A stretch of 7,023 bases of DNA from Alphaproteobacteria bacterium (GTDB lineage: Bacteria > Pseudomonadota > Alphaproteobacteria > Micavibrionales > Micavibrionaceae): positions 1 through 7,023 of the forward strand of contig JALZUF010000099.1 of NCBI GenBank assembly GCA_023301785.1, given 5' to 3'. A program made the position numbers and the translations under genes. Below are positions 6,118 through 7,023 of this stretch, one piece after another (within the stretch, counting starts at the first letter, position 1; each line of letters begins with the position of its first letter). The notes under the pieces were generated by a model, which saw only the letters and a program-made list of their open reading frames with translations, was not told the origin of the DNA and ran no database searches.

Positions 6118-7023
6118 TTAACGCATAACGCTTAAAGAAAGAATGGCTTGGGCACATAAGGTTTGAACGGGCATACCTGTACGTTTTGTTTGCGCCTCAA
6201 GCTCAGATAGCTTACCCATGACCATATCTAATTTCGCACCTCGCCATTTACTAACCTGTCCCTTAAAAGCAGACTGTACTTTAAAAAATATAGGGGGATG
6301 AAGAGACTTCAAGGACGCGTCCAAAGACTGCCCCTGCTCCATCATAGCGTTTACGAGATAAAGTCGGCGGAAATGATTTTGAAGAGATCTTAGGATAACT
6401 ATATCAGGGACACCTTCGCTTATAAGACGATCGTAGGCGCGCATAGCGTTTTGGCTTGCGCCGCCTGCTACGGCGTAAATGAGATCATCTAAAGACGCCG
6501 CTCCTGCATCACCGCAAGAGGCTTGTACGTCTTTTAAGGTTACCATTAGGTTTGAACCCTCTGCTTCACCTTTATAGGTAATGAGTTTTTCAATCTCCCC
6601 GCGGGCACGCATACGATCTCCCATGATAGAGGAGGCCAATAATTGAATAGCGTCGGCTTCGATACGGAAACCTGCATTTGATAGGGTGTCACGAATGAGG
6701 TTACTCATGCCGCGTTCGTCTTCTACATAACAGGGCAAAGCAGCGGCTTGTTTGGAGCTTTCGCATAACTTGCGTAGCGAGGAACGCGTTCCTAGCTCCC
6801 CTGCTTCTATGATGACTAAATTATCAGGCGATGGCTCTTCCAGATATGCTTTGATAAGTGTGGTTAGCTTGTCTGCTCCGCCTTCAATACGAATAAGGCG
6901 TGCCCCCCCCATCATCGACATAGCATTGGCTTCGTCATTTAAACGGGCTGGATCATCATTAAGGATATCACCCGTTAAAGCGACAACGTTGAAGGGGTCT
7001 TCTAAATCATCAACTATGGTTTT
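6118..7023 (-). CDS. holA: DNA polymerase III subunit delta, 5'-truncated by the window edge
   Basis: HolA (delta) is the clamp-loader subunit that opens the beta sliding clamp for DNA polymerase III. The gene enters from the right edge on the minus strand and stops with TAA at 6118-6120. The frame is open through to base 7023, so the ATG at 6921 is internal. The upstream part reads DPFNVVALTGDILNDDPARL and continues into ANAMSMMGGARLIRIEGG, matching the start region of alphaproteobacterial HolA. About 301 residues are present of a usual 340 or so, so roughly 40 are missing. Later segments typical of the family are NLVIIEAGELGTRSSLRKL, CYVEDERG, GDRMRARGEIEKLITY and RSLQNHFRRLYLV. Eight consecutive Gs on the coding strand (plus 6903-6910) encode the Gly-Gly pair. 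holA lying convergent to parB is common in this class. Confidence 0.93.
   Translation of the reverse strand, partial: KTIVDDLEDPFNVVALTGDILNDDPARLNDEANAMSMMGGARLIRIEGGADKLTTLIKAYLEEPSPDNLVIIEAGELGTRSSLRKLCESSKQAAALPCYVEDERGMSNLIRDTLSNAGFRIEADAIQLLASSIMGDRMRARGEIEKLITYKGEAEGSNLMVTLKDVQASCGDAGAASLDDLIYAVAGGASQNAMRAYDRLISEGVPDIVILRSLQNHFRRLYLVNAMMEQGQSLDASLKSLHPPIFFKVQSAFKGQVSKWRGAKLDMVMGKLSELEAQTKRTGMPVQTLCAQAILSLSVMR

Overview
This window is a stretch of chromosome from an alphaproteobacterium, probably close to the replication origin. Three things support this: the gene order mnmE, mnmG, rsmG, parA, parB followed by a convergent holA; the ParA and ParB sequences, which resemble the Caulobacter type; and a cluster of consensus parS centromere sites. 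The DNA leans towards A+T and prefers codons ending in A or T, so this is not one of the GC-rich members of the class. I cannot name a genus.

Layout. Positions 1-1011 hold the 3' three-quarters of mnmE, whose start lies before the window. After a 76-base gap with a small hairpin comes mnmG (1088-2965), then rsmG only three bases later (2969-3553). A 93-base gap with a candidate promoter leads to parA (3647-4486) and parB (4503-5465), a tight pair. Next is a class I SAM-dependent methyltransferase of unknown substrate (5510-6094), with an AT-rich inverted repeat over its start. On the opposite strand, holA runs in from the right edge and ends at 6118; its start lies beyond the window.

How the genes work together. 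MnmE and MnmG form one complex that modifies the wobble uridine of certain tRNAs. RsmG methylates 16S rRNA in the 530 loop. ParA and ParB segregate the chromosome by acting on parS. The centromere is not in the gaps between genes. Five sites carrying the 14-base palindrome GTTTCACGTGAAAC lie inside the coding sequences of mnmE (two), mnmG (one) and rsmG (two). Four of the five are read in the same codon phase, so the peptide VSRET appears in three unrelated proteins. HolA is the delta subunit of the DNA polymerase III clamp loader.

Most of the window is a conserved housekeeping locus and I see no wholly new system. The points most worth a second look are the centromere embedded in protein-coding sequence, the compositionally odd methyltransferase between parB and holA, and the inverted repeat at its start. 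There is no gene-free stretch over 300 bases, and I see no RNA gene, mobile element or CRISPR array.
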